The notes under the pieces were generated by a model. The model was given only the letters and a program-made list of their open reading frames with translations. It was not told the origin of the DNA and did no database searches. A stretch of 64,000 bases of DNA from positions 2,133,001 through 2,197,000 of the forward strand of contig JAUCEF010000010.1 in assembly GCA_033558025.1 (NCBI GenBank). Reading direction: 5' to 3'. Numbering within the stretch: position 1 is the stretch's first letter; the number at the start of each line of letters is the position of its first letter. Made by a program: the position numbers and the translations under genes. The DNA is from Phytophthora sp. 'mugwort' (Eukaryota; Oomycota; Peronosporomycetes; Peronosporales; Peronosporaceae). Shown here in pieces: positions 44,948 to 55,289 of the stretch.

Positions 44948-45469
44948 TCGTCAATACACGGGCGTCTCTGAGACGGACGGTCCTTGGATGCCTTCCGGCA
45001 TTAGGAGAACGTGAACACGACGGGAACGCATGGCCGATAGGGTCGGTGGCAGATTTGGAGCTTTCGGGTTTCTTGTAGATGTGGCGAAATGCACAATGAG
45101 TTACTCTTACTTCTACTGTCGCTGGCACGTGGCATACGGGCGACCCGGGCACTTCACTGACGAGTGTCTTGCCTTCTGTCTCGTCTTCGCGCACATATCC
45201 TAGCGATGAGAAAAACGGATCTTTAGCTGCCAAAGATACCCATTGGTGCGTGCAGGTACAGATTCCTCTCTCACTTCCGGTACCGCTCCTAATGAATAAC
45301 CTTGGCCGGATTTAGACTATTCGATATAACAGCTACGCAGACGTCCACGATCGCATTTGAATTAGGCGCGAAACCACATTCAGAGATATCCCCCACCGCG
45401 CATAACTCAACCAGCACATAATGGGAGGCTGGATGCCGATTAAGGTATCGAAGGAAGCAGATACTGTCG

Positions 45470-45733
45470 GTGTACGAGAAGGTGAAGGACTTCGATCGAA
45501 CACCACAGGAGCAGAATGCAACGCTTCTTGGAAAGACCCTGTACGACATCAACCAACTGCAGGCAATGCAATGGAGCCGCGAGGTCTGGAGCGAGCTGCA
45601 CGCCGGGCGCACGATCAAGAACTGCCTCGGGTATACTGGTATTTGCTTAAAAGGTGAAGAGGAAGACACTAGAGGGTGCAGTTATAGTAGCTGTGACGGC
45701 ATTGTAGAGATTGTAATGCAGATGCACTTTTAA
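45470..45733 (+). CDS. Small hypothetical ORF, 87 aa
   Basis: Encodes a regular-looking hydrophilic segment (YEKVKDFDRTPQEQN, LGKTLYDINQLQAMQW) that looks more protein-like than most chance ORFs here. No family recognised; it could be a gag fragment or an exon. The stretch 44950-45470 and 45734-45910 hold nothing else recognisable. Confidence 0.25.
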   Translation: MYEKVKDFDRTPQEQNATLLGKTLYDINQLQAMQWSREVWSELHAGRTIKNCLGYTGICLKGEEEDTRGCSYSSCDGIVEIVMQMHF

Positions 45734-46120
45734 ATGAACAACTCTGAATACATTATAACCATATGGTAAGGATAGAGTAGACATCGTACCGGAATGGAGA
45801 GCGGAATCTGGTAGTCGTCATCATTGCAAGATGATGGGACGGTACCCACATTGTGGGTCACAATGCGGACGGTAGGACGACGGAACGGCGGAATACCACC
45901 GATTGATCTGATTGTGGCTAAGGTTCGAGCTGATTTTCGGACAGCAAACGTCTGCTACACTGTACCACGGCCGTGAGGCGGGCGCGGCTTTCTTCATTGT
46001 GGATACTGGATTTGATTTAATCAAATTTGATTTAACTGGTGGCACGAGTTATCACAGGTCTGGTTCGAGCCCAGATTTAAAGATGTACATCTCCCTCACG
46101 TCACGCGAGCGCACAGAGTC

Positions 46121-46136
46121 GTCATTCTTCATTTAT
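46121..46136 (+). promoter_or_regulatory. Inr/FPR-type core promoter of the elicitin-like gene
   Basis: GTCATTCTTCATTTAT matches TCATTYYNCAWTTT at all but one position, 44-59 bases before ATG 46180. The matching position in the broken copy A is degraded. Confidence 0.6.
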
Positions 46137-46179
46137 CAGTCCAACCGCCAAATCTCCCAGGGTACCCACACCAAACACG

Positions 46180-46608
46180 ATGTCTAACGGCTTTTCTGTC
46201 TGGACTTCCTTCTTCCTCCTGCTGCTCAGCATCTCCATTCCGTCGATGCTCGCCACGACTGAGTGCTCCTTGGGGGTGAGCTACTCAATCAAAGCTGCGG
46301 TCGACAATGGGAAACTCTTCAGCACGTGCGCTATGGAATCTGCCGGTTTGCGCGTCGACGCCCGCTCGCTCTTTGACGTGTTTAATTTCTCCGAGCGCGA
46401 TTTTCTCCTCTTCTGCCGTGCTCCCAAATGCATTAAATCCGTGAAGACGCTACTGTACACGATCCCAACAGACTGCTTAATCACTTACCATGGCGCTGCT
46501 CGGAACTTTTCTGACGAAGTGTCGACACTCTACCACCAGTGCGCCCAAGTCGTCGGAACGGCGGACAAGACGGACGAGGACTACATCTACAGATACTTCC
46601 TGGACTAG
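46180..46608 (+). CDS. Elicitin-like secreted protein (ELL), intact
   Basis: A 142-residue secreted protein. Residues 1-26 form a signal peptide (VWTSFFLLLLSISI core). The mature domain has exactly six cysteines at 29, 50, 79, 84, 99 and 121, the elicitin pattern forming three disulfides around a sterol-binding pocket, and motifs such as ITYHGAARNFSDEVSTLYHQ correspond to the elicitin C-terminal half. A short acidic tail (TADKTDEDYIYRYFLD) follows with no long Ser/Thr/Pro region or GPI-type hydrophobic end. Divergence from canonical elicitins places it among elicitin-like proteins. The frame is intact and a good core promoter precedes it. Elicitins are sterol carriers and plant-recognised elicitors; whether this one has either activity is not known. 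Confidence 0.88.
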   Translation: MSNGFSVWTSFFLLLLSISIPSMLATTECSLGVSYSIKAAVDNGKLFSTCAMESAGLRVDARSLFDVFNFSERDFLLFCRAPKCIKSVKTLLYTIPTDCLITYHGAARNFSDEVSTLYHQCAQVVGTADKTDEDYIYRYFLD

Positions 46609-46759
46609 CTATAGCTAGGGGTAGCCAGTATTGAATCATGCCGTAGCAGGTTTACTTCCACGCTAATATTTACTCCCACACGAGGCATCACCTTCGGGAT
46701 CGATCTGTACCAAATGTATACTCACGTATACTTGACAATCTCTCCACGTTGAAGTGCCA

Positions 46760-47923
46760 TAGTTGGATGGCGCTGTAGGACCGCTGTCGAGAAATGCACT
46801 TCCCGATTCAAGTTCAGCGCCAGCGAACGAAGTCCACGAGTCCAATACGAGTTTCCCAGCCAATAAGGAAGCGGGAATCAGCGACGCCCTTGTATACCGT
46901 TGCTGTCAAGGTCTGACGCAGACACAATGGAGATTTTTTCTAAATGTACTAATGATATTCTTATATCTATCAAAGCAGATATCCATTTGCTGGAGCTTGA
47001 GCGAAAGGGGGCGATGACTGCTGCACAAGTCAAAGCTAAATAGAAGCTGCACGTTCGAGTGAACAAAAATACCACTATGGAGCCCGAGGCAGAACAGAAA
47101 CGTGGACAAGAAGGGAAAAGCGAAAATAGATGTATCTTCACTCCTGTGAAGAAAGCGAAAGTGAAACCAGCTACCAGGCGCAGCTCAGTGGTTGAAGAGT
47201 TCTCGTGGTCATCATGGGCTCTTTTTTCAAGTTCGGGTGTACATGAAACATGAGTTGCATCAACTGCTTTGGATGTTGCCGAGTGTACAAGTTTCCGTAT
47301 GGAGCGATCGTGTTTTACTGACGACAACACAAAGAGTCGCGTTCAGCACTTACACACGTCGGTGACAAGGAAAATAAAGACAGCAGCAGGTACAAATGCT
47401 TTATGGTTTTCTTGCAGTGCTGATGTTTGGCATTCGGCAGACCACATACGCCAGATATATAATTTGTAAGTGTAAAAGTCTTCGTTATATATATATAATT
47501 TGTAAGTATATATATATATATATTTATATAATTGTAACTTACGATCCAAAATCCAAACCTCAGCAGCAGTCATCAGACGACCGAAACGCTCGTTGTTGTG
47601 GCCACAAAAGATTGCTTGAAGCAACGAGTGAGACGCTGATCTGCGACGTTCCGACTCTAGACTGTCAGCGCCAGGTCGGACGCAGGTTCAAGCCCAGACT
47701 GGGTATATTTCCCTTAACACAACCACTCCATCTCGCGCCTCATCAAAGGTTCGTAATACGTTATATCCTGCAAAATGCAGACTACAGATTCGTGTTTTCG
47801 CCCCTTCGCCATTTAATTAATGATTTCTCTGCCTTAACGATGGGATTGGATCACGGGATGAAAGTGCGTCGGGTCATCAGAGACATCTGGCTTTTAGGGT
47901 ACTGTACAACTTGCATACCCTAA
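46760..47923 (+). pseudogene. Unknown basic protein gene, copy B of the duplicated segment
   Basis: Blocks match copy A in order: SSAPANEVHESNTSFPANKE near 46806, DIHLLELERKGAMTAAQVKA near 46980 ended by an in-frame TAG at 47041, ENRCIFTPVKKAKVK near 47122, RMERSCF and ADVWHSAD near 47300 and 47420, and PKSKPQQQSSDDRNARCCGH near 47548. The TAG directly after KAK, together with a missing basic segment, suggests decay. A (TA)n tract interrupts the penultimate intron-like region. Function unknown. Confidence 0.5.
47483..47532. repeat. (TA)n microsatellite tracts
   Basis: Two AT-repeat tracts separated by ATTTGTAAG lie where copy A has an ordinary intron-like sequence, so they probably expanded after duplication. 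Confidence 0.85.
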
Positions 47924-47974
47924 ACAAAACGGTGAGTGTCATTGATCGGTTAGTTGTTGCTAGTCTAGAAAGTA

Positions 47975-48382
47975 TCTGTAAATGCATGCATTCTTCGTCG
48001 GTTCGGTTTGCTATTCGGGCTACAGCTGCACACTTGTCGGCTAACGTCGATACTTCTTGAGAAATGTTGCGTGCAGACCCGCAGTAGGTGATAAGGCAGT
48101 GCGTCGGAATGGCATGTAGCAGCGTTTGTAGTGGTTCGATGTAGTCTGAAGACCGACGGGGGAAGCTGAGGAAGTCGCGGTCAGAAAGCTTAGCATATTG
48201 AACAGCGAGTCAACATGAACTCGTCCGCCTGTCGAGCAGGAGCCAAAGAGCTCTCCATTGTCGAGCCTGCTCTTGACGAGCCGACTGACGATTGAGGAGC
48301 AGAACTCAGTGGCGAATACCATCGAGATAGAGATGCAAAGTAGCGTCAGTGAAGCAAATTGAGCTAAGTCGACGCGATGCAT
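47975..48382 (-). pseudogene. Elicitin-like secreted protein, third copy, frameshifted
   Basis: From ATG 48382 the minus strand encodes a signal peptide (FASLTLLCISISMVFA), then ATEFCSS and NGELFGSCS with the first two conserved cysteines, and SLFNMLSF, all in register with the intact gene. One base is missing after SLFNMLSF (near 48185). In the next frame the domain continues recognisably (TLLHAIPTHCLITYCGSARN). The two central cysteines of the elicitin pattern are replaced, so the third disulfide would be lost even without the frameshift. A divergent, non-functional paralogue, opposite in strand to the intact gene. Breaks are described only. Confidence 0.75.
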
Positions 48383-48670
48383 CACAGAGGGGGATACAAA
48401 TTTTTGGTCGACTTGAGCTGCCTTCGACACAAAGGAAATGAAACGAACTGTCGTGGAGTTCGACGAGAGTGGCATGGTGACAATTGATAAGGTACCGTAG
48501 GTGGCGAACTGATATTTGAATCACGCGACGGTGTTTACAAGCGTCTGATAAATCGAATCATCGTGGGGATGCAGGGCGACGGAAAAACTCGTGCGTGTTG
48601 ATGTCTAATATCACCTCACTGATATGGCTCAAGTATATTGGTGACTCTTTTAGTTATGTATATATCGACT

Positions 48671-49909
48671 TCACGGTCTAATTCCAGCAGATTCTCGTTT
48701 GGCAAGCTGTCGAGTGATATACCGCGCCAATAGTTGGGATGGGGATTCCACCAGGTGATACGATATCGTCGCTAGTAGCAGCGTGAGTCCGAAGCGAGTC
48801 ACCATTCGGTCGTAGTAGTTGGGCTGTCCACTTACTACGTCAGCGTAGATGACGAATCCGTGGAGCAGGTAGATCGAAAAGCTCACCTTGCCGCAGTACC
48901 GAAGTGCGTTCCACTCGAAGAACGTAGATAGAGGTGACGGCAGGAGTATCTCGATCACTAACACAGCAGTCAAGAGCACGCTAATGAACGGGAAGCCCGG
49001 CGTCTTGGGCGCAATGTTGGAGTGCACCCAGTTAAAAAACAGTCCTTGGAAGCCCAGGCTTAGTAGCACTGAGAGTGCAGTAAACTCGAGTGTGCGGATC
49101 GCGTATAAGGTGACAGGTCGAGGCTTCAGGCCGTACTTCTTCATTGACATGTCCAGCTTGACGAAGATTACAGCTGCCATTGAGCCAGAAAGAAACGTAG
49201 GTGCGTGTGGTGACAAGTCCATGTGATCCCAACGATAAGTGTTCCAGCCCTCGTACACTACCCAATAGTAGGCTGGGATGAACAGAATCCACCATTTTTC
49301 CCGCAATCTCAGCACCGTCAATACGAACACGGGGATGAAGAAGTAGTACGAGATTTCCAGGGGTAGAGTCCACAACACGAAGTAGCGGTGGCCGAAGTCG
49401 AAGGTGAGTACTTTATACCAGTCGAAGTTCTCGGGTCCTTCAATGAGGTAGTAGCGGAGCTTAGCGTCATCTGGTAACATCCACAGCACAGTGACCACCA
49501 CTGCAAACAAGGGGTACACGCGGAAGAACCGCTTGGAGAAGTAGTCGGTCAGTGTGAACGCCCACTTACGATAGCTTGCTCCTTGAGCCAGTAGTTTGAC
49601 GCTCTTCTTCATGAACAGCATCGTGAGCAGGAACGACGACAGCACGAAGAAGGCGTCAACAGCACAAGCTCCCAGATTCAGATCCTGCATGTATTCGTGT
49701 GAGTGTTGGACCACAACTAACAGCGCCGCGAGGCCTCGGATGCCATCCAGAAACAAGATCTTCGTCGGTGTCCTAGCAGTCTCAGGTGTCTTCGTCACTG
49801 CCCTCGGCTCCACAGGCTTCACATTGGTCTGAGTTTGAGTGATATCCTGAACCAGGAGCGCGACGCTTTCTTCGACTGCGTCATTGGCAGCTCGTACTGG
49901 TCGAGCCAT
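48671..49909 (-). CDS. Acyltransferase-3 family membrane protein
   Basis: An intact 412-residue polytopic protein of the OafA/nose-resistant acyltransferase-3 family, which O-acylates sugars, lipids or other acceptors at membranes. The family signature ILFLDGIRGLAALLVVVQHS lies at residues 51-70, with the conserved Arg58 and catalytic-type His69. About ten hydrophobic segments follow, including FFVLSSFLLTMLF (86-98) and a late SFSIYLLHGFVIYADVV segment containing the usual YLLH motif. The N-terminal 48 residues are hydrophilic and cytosolic. An Inr-like GCATTCGCCGATTTG on the minus strand (49933-49947) lies 24-38 bases before the ATG. Substrate unknown. Confidence 0.85.
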   Translation of the reverse strand: MARPVRAANDAVEESVALLVQDITQTQTNVKPVEPRAVTKTPETARTPTKILFLDGIRGLAALLVVVQHSHEYMQDLNLGACAVDAFFVLSSFLLTMLFMKKSVKLLAQGASYRKWAFTLTDYFSKRFFRVYPLFAVVVTVLWMLPDDAKLRYYLIEGPENFDWYKVLTFDFGHRYFVLWTLPLEISYYFFIPVFVLTVLRLREKWWILFIPAYYWVVYEGWNTYRWDHMDLSPHAPTFLSGSMAAVIFVKLDMSMKKYGLKPRPVTLYAIRTLEFTALSVLLSLGFQGLFFNWVHSNIAPKTPGFPFISVLLTAVLVIEILLPSPLSTFFEWNALRYCGKVSFSIYLLHGFVIYADVVSGQPNYYDRMVTRFGLTLLLATISYHLVESPSQLLARYITRQLAKRESAGIRP

Positions 49910-49949
49910 CGTAACGTACTTATGTCAGGTGGCAAATCGGCGAATGCCA

Positions 49950-50620
49950 GTATTGTCGATGGCGATGGCGCGTTAGATCGCCCTGGTCTGAGTCGCCACA
50001 GGAACAACGACGTGTCTATCATGTTTTGGAATTCGTACGGACGAGGTAGTACAGTCGATGGTCAGCCTGACCGTCAGGTGGCTCTTGCGCGCACACGTAC
50101 ATTTGTCACATGCCAGGATATTGAGCACCGCTACGGCAACAGCCAAATACGAAAGTAACTGCGGTTACTAAGGCTCTGGCCTTCGTAAAATGGTTCAGGC
50201 CAGGTTGACCTACGCCGCTGGCAGCACAGAGTTCATTCTGCCAGCCCCCAGTGGAGTCACAAAAGAGGCCCACGCAGAACTTTTACCGCGTTACACACGT
50301 GGTACAAAGCGAGCGTGTTTAAATCCAAATGGCACGTTTCAAATTCTCATGGCTTCAACACGATGAGACGGGCGCTCATTTGCAAAAGTAATTCCTACCA
50401 CAGACTCGTTTTCCGTTCATTAGCCCTCTATACCAGATTTTAGTGGCTAGGTTGTGTAACACAACTTTTTTACGGGGTTATATGAAGAGTGACTTGGCAG
50501 ATGTACAAAAGTACACTAGGTGATGTAGCCGACATCACTAGGTATGTCGTCACTGTAATGACGTCACGGATAGGTACCACGCATTTGGTACAAAGACCTT
50601 GAGCCACGCAATCCTACATC
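49950..50620. other. No supported gene
   Basis: Short ORFs only (for example 49835-50158 +). No motif or repeat recognised until the R1 repeat begins. Confidence 0.3.
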
Positions 50621-50624
50621 AATT

Positions 50625-51130
50625 CTAGTAACCTGTCCGTCCGTCCGTCACAATCCTCTCTGGCCGCCTGCACCTCCCTTTCGGCATGGCTTGGCTTTGC
50701 GTTTGGTACCGCTACCAACCCACAAAATCAAATCCCACTATCTTTCCGACTCGAAAAAATATGCTTGAAATTGCAAAAATAGCCTTGCATCACGTTTAAA
50801 CCCCTTCATTGGCCAAAATCTATGTAATTATTTAATTGCCGCCAAGCGCATCGAGGCGGCCTCCCATTGGCTGAAATTGCAGCCAAAAACCTTTCGTGTA
50901 TATCGGGAACGGAGGCCCGCCTTTCCTACCGAAGTCGAAGGCGGAGGTAGCTCACTTAATATTCGAGCACGGCGAGTAGCGCAGCGAGCCTCTGCGAGCG
51001 GAGCGGAGGCACTACTACCGGAGCGAAGCGTAGGTAGCTATATCGGTAGTGGAACGAGCTCTTGAGCGAGCGAAACGGGCTCGGACCAAACAAACACACA
51101 CCGCCTGAAAAGCGGGCGGCGCTCTGCTAC
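50625..51130. repeat. Palindrome-rich interspersed repeat, module R1, copy b
   Basis: Starts with GTCCGTCCGTCCGTC and shares with 25770-26165 the blocks GGCCTCCCATTGGCTGAAAT, CCTTTCGTGTAT, GGAGGTAGCTCACTTA, CGGCGAGTAGCGCAGCGAGC, CACTACTACCGGAGCG and AGCGGGCGGCGCTC, ending CTGCTACTA. Similarity is high over about 300 bases. Confidence 0.75.
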
Positions 51131-51406
51131 TAGGATAACATCCAGGGTACTTTATAGGTGACTAATCGTTAGTATGTAGACTCATTTAAGGGGCACCTAT
51201 AAAAATATTCAGTATTAAATAAAATCTACCTATAGTCCCCCAGACAAGGGACCTGTGAACTTCCGTTGACTGAGAGTATTTTTTATACTCTCCGGAAGTT
51301 ACAGCTCCTGTGCGCAAGGTGTTGTGTCCCCCGTCACATGCGGCAGCACTTGTAGTCAATCCACGCTTACGCGGGTTTCTACCTGAAACCTCTGGGCCCT
51401 AGAAAT

Positions 51407-52420
51407 ATGGACCGGAATGAGTGTCCTCATCTGAACAACTCACAGTTCGAGTCCGTTCGTAAGACGGCTGGCCACTTCGGTATGAATGCCTTGCGCAGCC
51501 GTCGTCGTCAACGCAGGCTGAGCAGGTCGAACACGGTTACGCGTTTGACATGTATGAGCGGGGGCTTATCGAACATGTTCGGAGCAACCTGCAAGTTCCG
51601 GCCGCAGAGCCGAAACCGGGGTCTACCCCAAGTTGTTGAGGCTGATAGTAAGCCCGTACGAAGGGAAGGAAGAGGAAACCTTTAGTTCTGGGTGCGAGAA
51701 GTAAAGCTCGCAATGGATGCGGCTCTCATTTCTTCGGAGCACCTCCGAGTGGCTTTTTCCCTCTCCAACTTTAGCGGGCGTGCTAAGTGTTGGGCGTATA
51801 CGTGAGAAGTGACAACGCCTGCATGCCGCATCCTGGGCTCAGCTGTGTGAATAGCTTAGAGCCGCGTTCCTCCCGGCGAACTATGAGTATCGCCAGCGGT
51901 CTTGCATGCTGTCATGTAAACCGGGAAGACGTGAGCTGCTCGAGTACATCCAGGAGATGCGGGACTCACCGCATTCCTCGTGGGAAACCCACTCCATGAA
52001 CACATCAAGGTGACGGTGTTCGTGAATGGCCTAAGGGTAGGCCCGGCCCGCACCCAACTGTTTCAGGGGCAAGCCAATACTCTGGAAGAGGCGATCCAAG
52101 TCGCCCCCCCCCTCCCAAGAGGAGTATAGTGACTGTCAGGCGCGCTCGCCGGCGGCGATGTAACCAGGGACTGCGACATCAAGTCGCGGGGCCCCAGCGG
52201 GCCAGTTCCAATGGAACTTGGGTCGCCGAGCAGCATGATATTCGGTGTTACAGCTGTGATAATCTAGAGTGCATGGCACGTGCCTGTCCTGCGGGGGGGC
52301 AACGAAGCGTTTCCCTCCCGAGCCCATCGCGCTCAAGGATCGCAGTCAAGCCCGCGACCCCCACGGGCAGGGGAACGCAGGACACCAGTAGGGGGGGGGG
52401 CTACTGGTGAAGATCTAAGT
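51407..52420 (+). pseudogene. Gypsy Gag remnant
   Basis: Frames include AALISSEHLRVAFSLSNFSG followed by RAKCWAY, NPLHEHIKVTVFVNGL, GPARTQLF and GPVPMELG, matching the retrotransposon Gag domain and the region before the zinc knuckle. The HVPVLRGG segment near 52280 may be a ruined CCHC knuckle. Multiple stops. Confidence 0.65.
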
Positions 52421-52479
52421 CTTTTATGACCGGTGCACGGGTGGCGCGCTCCATAGAGACTTAGTCCCTGAGAGGTTTT

Positions 52480-52860
52480 GGACGCTCAAATCGAAGAAGG
52501 GCAGCATTGGGCTGCTAGTAATACACGTAAATGTACGAGGATATACCATTCTCTTTCGAGTCTTAATAGACGCCGTGGCGTCGAAGAATTTCGCACGCCT
52601 CCAGACTGTTGCGGAGAACAGCAACAAGTTGACCGATGCTTTACGAGAAAGCAAAGACAACGGGACAGTATCTGTACAACTGGCTGACGGAACGGTGATT
52701 AGCGCTCCCAAGATCCGTGTGGATCTAGCTGTGAAGTTCGAGGACTTGGACAACATGGGAGCAGGTTACTATTCTAGAGATGGACAAGTATGACTTGACC
52801 CTGGCCATGCCCTGGCTCGAGAAACATGAGCCATGGATCGATTAATAAAACAAAACAATC
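52480..52860 (+). pseudogene. Gypsy aspartic protease domain
   Basis: The block VLIDAVASKNFARLQ carries the catalytic Asp at 52569-52571, but the usual D-T-G-A has become D-A-V-A, so the flap-adjacent Thr and Gly are lost. It continues with TVSVQLADGTVISAPKIRVD, KFEDLDN, and in another frame PWLEKHEPWID, the usual end of this domain. Confidence 0.75.
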
Positions 52861-52903
52861 GGGGCCGGCCGACCCACAGTTACTGGCAGAGCATTGATGA
52901 GTC

Positions 52904-53692
52904 ATGTTCCTACCTCTGCCAGGAACTGAGGCGCCCTACCGGGATGCAGGAGAACCCATTGAAATTTTGGGAGCCGCTGACGTATTGAGCGACTGTCTAG
53001 AAGCGGTGGCAGCAGAAGCTGCACCTGGTCGAGTGTGGCAGTCCTTACCGGATAGCCCTCCACCCTCGCCGGAATCTAGACCGGCGGCCAAGGCTTCAAG
53101 AGTGGCGGTGCTGGGTGGCACTGACCAGGCGGGTAACCTAGGTCCACACCCAGTCATCCAGACTGAAACTGACGAGGAAGACGCGCGAGACGCTTCCTGT
53201 GTGGGTAATCATGTTCCACACCAAATCGCCCAGACAGATACTGGCGAGCAAGGCGCATTAAGCGCTTCCAGTGTGGGTAACCTTGTTCCACACCAGGTCG
53301 CCCAGACTTTAACTGGAGAAGAAGTATCAAAACGCACTTTTTGTGTGGGTAACCATGGTCCACACGATGCCATAGAGGCTTTGGACGTCGTCAATGAGAC
53401 GTCCACAGACGTGGGTAACGAAGTACCACGTCACGGTCGCCGTCAACGATATAATCGACACCGCAAGTCGAGTCTGAATTCACCTTCAGCCTGGAGTCGC
53501 TTCAAGCGACTCAAAACCCAGGGCCCGGGTTCTTCCGGCGCGGCCAGTCGAAGGATGTTATCAAATCCTCGACGGCGAGATCGGCCATCGGGTCAAGGCA
53601 GGCAGCATCCAACTAGAGCCGCTACCCGAGGTGTCAGAGCTCCTAAACCTCGAAGAGTTGACGCCGACAGACTTCCTGGCCGATCTGAATGA
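52904..53692 (+). CDS. Open frame between protease and RT with a tandem 24-residue repeat
   Basis: An intact 262-codon ORF. Its middle (about 53129-53430) is a tandem array of a 24-residue (72-base) unit of the form GN.VPHQIAQT.TGEE.., with four to five copies starting GNLGPHPV, GNHVPHQI, GNLVPHQV, GNHGPHDA and GNEVPRH. The rest is low complexity and basic. It is the linker region of the gypsy polyprotein and remains open unlike most of the element. Confidence 0.6.
   Translation: MFLPLPGTEAPYRDAGEPIEILGAADVLSDCLEAVAAEAAPGRVWQSLPDSPPPSPESRPAAKASRVAVLGGTDQAGNLGPHPVIQTETDEEDARDASCVGNHVPHQIAQTDTGEQGALSASSVGNLVPHQVAQTLTGEEVSKRTFCVGNHGPHDAIEALDVVNETSTDVGNEVPRHGRRQRYNRHRKSSLNSPSAWSRFKRLKTQGPGSSGAASRRMLSNPRRRDRPSGQGRQHPTRAATRGVRAPKPRRVDADRLPGRSE
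53129..53430 (+). repeat. 72-base tandem repeat inside the gypsy element
   Basis: Each unit begins near GTGGGTAAYCNTGKTCCACA and recurs at about 53203, 53275, 53347 and 53410, spacing 72 then slightly shorter. Divergence between units is moderate. Confidence 0.8.
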
Positions 53693-54705
53693 AGACTGGG
53701 GAATCCGCGGAGGTGGTACTCGTGAAGCAAGAGTTCACTCCAGAGGAATTGAATTCCTCCTCGATTATGGACGAGGGTATCCTGGAGGCATTCGCCCCCC
53801 AGCGTGCCTCGCGCTTGGGTTCTGAGATTCTTAAAAGCCCGAAGGACCCAGTGTATCCTTTAATTAAGGAGTTCGAGGACCTGGTGTCCAAGGATCCACT
53901 TTATCAACTCCACTGAATCGTGGGATCAGGAACGAGATTGATCTCGTGCCGGGCACAAAGTACTGTGGCACCAGACAATGGTCGCTACCGCGAGAGCAGT
54001 GCGAGGTCATTGATGCCTTCTTCGCCCCAAAGGTCAAGGCAGGCGTGGTACGGGAATCGAAATCCCCGCACTCGACGGCAACCTTCTGCGTTCGGAAGCC
54101 GAACGGGAAGTGGTGTCTGGTTCACGATTTTAACAAGCTGAACAGCGCAACAGTACCGGCCCAGACACCCATACTGCGAAAGAATTTGCTGCTAAACAAC
54201 ATGGCCGGGTGCGAGTTATCTACCAGATCCTGATGCGTGAGAGCGAGATCCCGCTCACCGCATGTGCAACCCGAGCGGTATGCTCTGGGAGTGGCTGGTG
54301 ATGCCACAGGGCCTGACTAATGCCCCGACAACGTTCAATCGCCTGGTCACGCAGTTGTTTAGACCACTTCGTGCATACGCACAGTCGTACTTCGGCGACA
54401 TCTTCGTCCATAGCCGTACCGAGGGAGGCAAGACGGTTATGGAGATACATTTGGAGCACCTCCATCGAGTATTGGAGGTCATGAGAGCGAACAAGCGCTA
54501 TACCAAGATCGACAAGTGCGTCTTCGCGGCCCAAGATATCAAAGTTCTCGGTTGCCTCGTTAGCAACGTCGGCGTTCGAGCCGACCCGGAGAAGGTCAAG
54601 GCCATTTCGGCTTGGCCAACGCCAAGGTCCCAGAAGGACCTGAGGAAGTGGATGGGATTGGCCAACTGCCTCCATAAAGTACAGCGAAGGGTACACGAGT
54701 CTGGT
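53689..54705 (+). pseudogene. Gypsy reverse transcriptase domain, active site mutated
   Basis: Starts with the usual EVVLVKQEFTPEELNSSSIM leader, then QWSLPREQCEVIDAFFAPKV, SPHSTATFCVRKPNGKWCLV, MLWEWLVMPQGLTNAPTTFN, and the catalytic block, which reads YFGDIFVHS instead of YFDDIFVHS: the first catalytic Asp is Gly (codon GGC, 54394-54396). The thumb/connection segment KVLGCLVSNVGVRADPEKVK follows. A TGA (near 54231-54233) interrupts it. Inactive. Confidence 0.85.
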
Positions 54706-54779
54706 TAGACCATTGTCGGATCTTCTAAACAAGGATACCGACTGGCACTGGGGGCATGAGCAACATGAAGCTTTGACAA

Positions 54780-55240
54780 TATCGAGACAAGCCTTCAGAA
54801 GGCGCCTGTCCTGGCACTGCCGGACGAGACGAAGACGTTCAGCGTCGGCTGCGATGCATCGCAATCGGATGTGCATTGCGGCAGCACGATGCTGTAAGAC
54901 GTGAACGAGTGATCTCGTTTCAGTCCAGGCCGCTCAAGGCTGCCGAACGGAACTACCCCGTTCATGACAAGGAGCTGCTTTCCATGAAGTAAGCCCTTGT
55001 CAAGTTCCAGGTGCACCTCCTGGCCTCCCAGCCCTTTGTGATCTACACAGATCACGCATCCTTACGGACGGCGACGAATTCGCCCCATTTGTCCCAACGG
55101 ATGGCGAAGTGGCTGTCCTTCTGCGCAGAATATAACTTCCACGTCGAGTACAAGCCTGGCAAGCTCAACGTGCTTGCCGATGCGTTGTTACGTAGGCCGG
55201 ACTACGGGCTGGCGGACATCAGTCGTGCCACATCCAATCT
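54780..55240 (+). pseudogene. Gypsy RNase H domain
   Basis: FSVGCDASQSDVHC carries the first RNase H Asp. Later blocks are NYPVHDKELLSMK, cut by an in-frame TAA (near 54990), then FVIYTDHASLRTATNSPHLS and VEYKPGKLNVLADAL. Frameshift near 54900. Confidence 0.75.
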
Positions 55241-55289
55241 CTGCGATCAGATACGCACTGCGTATCGGGCAACCAAGCCCTGGCACCTC

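Larger units (their letters stand above)
39804..44950 (-). mobile_element. DIRS-like retrotransposon (tyrosine recombinase type), degenerate
   Basis: On the minus strand, gag-like, reverse transcriptase, RNase H and tyrosine recombinase blocks follow one another over 5 kb, the order of DIRS-order elements, which insert with a recombinase instead of a DDE integrase. All parts carry frameshifts or stops. Inverted or split terminal repeats could not be found by eye, so the outer limits are those of the coding traces. Confidence 0.7.

Noticed and set aside
46050..46085. A tRNA T-arm-like sequence (TCTGG TTCGAGC CCAGA)
   Set aside because: The arm pairs perfectly, but no complementary acceptor stem, D-arm or anticodon arm can be placed upstream.
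51180..51395. Possible 5' LTR of the plus-strand gypsy element
   Set aside because: No matching second copy was found near 56770-57000, so the LTR cannot be supported.
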